DNA from: Bacillota bacterium
GTDB taxonomy: Bacteria; Bacillota; Bacilli; Alicyclobacillales; SLC66
Direction of reading: 5' to 3'
Length of the DNA stretch: 6,590 nucleotides
Assembly (NCBI GenBank): GCA_021846145.1
Contig: JAJZCJ010000183.1
Location: 1 to 6,590, forward strand
In this document: in pieces, positions 6,114-6,590 of the stretch
Numbering within the stretch: position 1 is the stretch's first letter
How the letters are laid out: each line of letters opens with the position of its first letter
Notes under the pieces: model-generated
The model's database searches: none
Told to the model about the DNA's origin: nothing
What the model saw: only the letters and a program-made list of their open reading frames with translations
Made by a program: the position numbers and the translations under genes

Positions 6114-6590
6114 TTACGTTCTCTGTCCATAATACGCGTTAGTTCCGTGCTTACGCAAAAAATGTTTATTTAATAGTGCTGGCTCCATACTTCTCAAGTT
6201 TTTATTCAATTGCAGACTATGGTAAGCAATTTGTGCAATTTCCTCCAACACCACCGCATTGTGTACAGCTGTCGCCGGATCCTGTCCCCAATTAAATGAG
6301 CCATGACTATGCACCAAGACTCCAGGAACAGCATTCGGGTTCATACCCTTGAATGTCTCGATAATAACTTTTCCCGTTTCCACCTCGTATTGACCATTGA
6401 TTTCATCAATCGTCATCTCTCTTGTACAAGGCACCTCCCCATAAAAATAATCGGCGTGAGTAGTGCCAAGTGGTGGAATGAACATGCCAGCCTGAGCGAA
6501 ACTTGTCGCCCAGGGTGAATGAGTATGCACAATTCCGCCGATTTCTTGAAAGGCCTTATAAAGTTCGATATGCGTGGGAGTATCTGAGGA
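6114..6590 (-). CDS. araD: L-ribulose-5-phosphate 4-epimerase (N-terminus beyond window edge)
   Basis: This enzyme converts L-ribulose 5-phosphate to D-xylulose 5-phosphate, the last step of the bacterial L-arabinose isomerase pathway, in the cytoplasm; it belongs to the class II aldolase/AraD fold and binds zinc. The frame is open to the right edge, so 158 C-terminal codons are seen; adding the missing N-terminal part (about 73 residues by comparison with E. coli AraD) gives about 231, the family length. Visible blocks are SSDTPTH (metal Asp76 in E. coli numbering), VHTHS (His95, His97), [10 protein letters not shown] (Asp120), [12 protein letters not shown] (third zinc His) and [10 protein letters not shown] (catalytic Tyr). 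All active-site residues in the visible part are kept, with about two residues fewer before the third His than in E. coli. The GTG at 6530 is an internal valine, not a start. It is upstream in the same operon as araM. Sister enzymes UlaF/SgbE are an alternative, but araM next door favours AraD. Confidence 0.93.
   Translation of the reverse strand, partial: SSDTPTHIELYKAFQEIGGIVHTHSPWATSFAQAGMFIPPLGTTHADYFYGEVPCTREMTIDEINGQYEVETGKVIIETFKGMNPNAVPGVLVHSHGSFNWGQDPATAVHNAVVLEEIAQIAYHSLQLNKNLRSMEPALLNKHFLRKHGTNAYYGQRT

Noticed and set aside
6528..6530. GTG as the start codon of araD
   Set aside because: The frame continues to the right edge with the conserved SSDTPTH and [10 protein letters not shown] blocks of AraD; this GTG encodes the valine before the zinc-binding HTH.
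1..6590. CRISPR arrays, insertion sequences, tRNA/rRNA genes, defence or phage modules
   Set aside because: No regularly spaced repeats, transposase motifs, structural RNA signatures or defence-associated domains were seen, and nearly all bases are in ordinary metabolic or transport genes.

Overview
The window looks like ordinary bacterial chromosome, most likely from a member of the Bacillota (Bacillales or an Alicyclobacillus/Paenibacillus-like relative). The reasons are the purine-rich GGAGG-type ribosome binding sites, the use of GTG starts, tight operon packing and, above all, an araD-araM gene pair of the kind known from the Bacillus subtilis arabinose operon. The assignment is an inference from protein family resemblance. 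I cannot name a genus.

Layout: two convergent gene trains meet at about 2.1 kb. On the + strand (1-2101) lie the C-terminal three quarters of an MFS drug/solute exporter, a Nudix hydrolase of the ADP-ribose pyrophosphatase type, and a small HAD-superfamily hydrolase. The Nudix and HAD genes abut (TGA directly followed by ATG). On the - strand (6590 down to 2118), in transcription order, lie the C-terminal two thirds of L-ribulose-5-phosphate 4-epimerase (araD, cut by the right edge), a sn-glycerol-1-phosphate dehydrogenase (araM/egsA), an aldose-1-epimerase-like protein, a Gfo/Idh/MocA oxidoreductase and a HutD/Ves-family cupin. Gaps are about 20-40 bp or a 1-base overlap (TAGTG), so this is very probably one polycistronic unit whose promoter lies beyond the right edge.

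How the genes may work together: araD is the last step that feeds L-arabinose into the pentose phosphate pathway as D-xylulose 5-phosphate. The mutarotase-like protein and the Gfo/Idh/MocA protein form a plausible pair, one equilibrating sugar anomers and the other oxidising a pyranose or sugar derivative. AraM makes glycerol 1-phosphate; why it sits in arabinose operons is not explained by its chemistry. The HutD/Ves cupin at the end has no hut genes near it here and its role is unknown. On the other strand, the Nudix and HAD proteins look like a nucleotide/phosphoester house-cleaning pair beside a transporter.

I see no RNA genes, CRISPR arrays, insertion sequences, phage genes or defence systems, and no non-coding stretch longer than about 40 bp. 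The most noteworthy feature is the composition of the araD-araM operon. I found no convincing new biological system.
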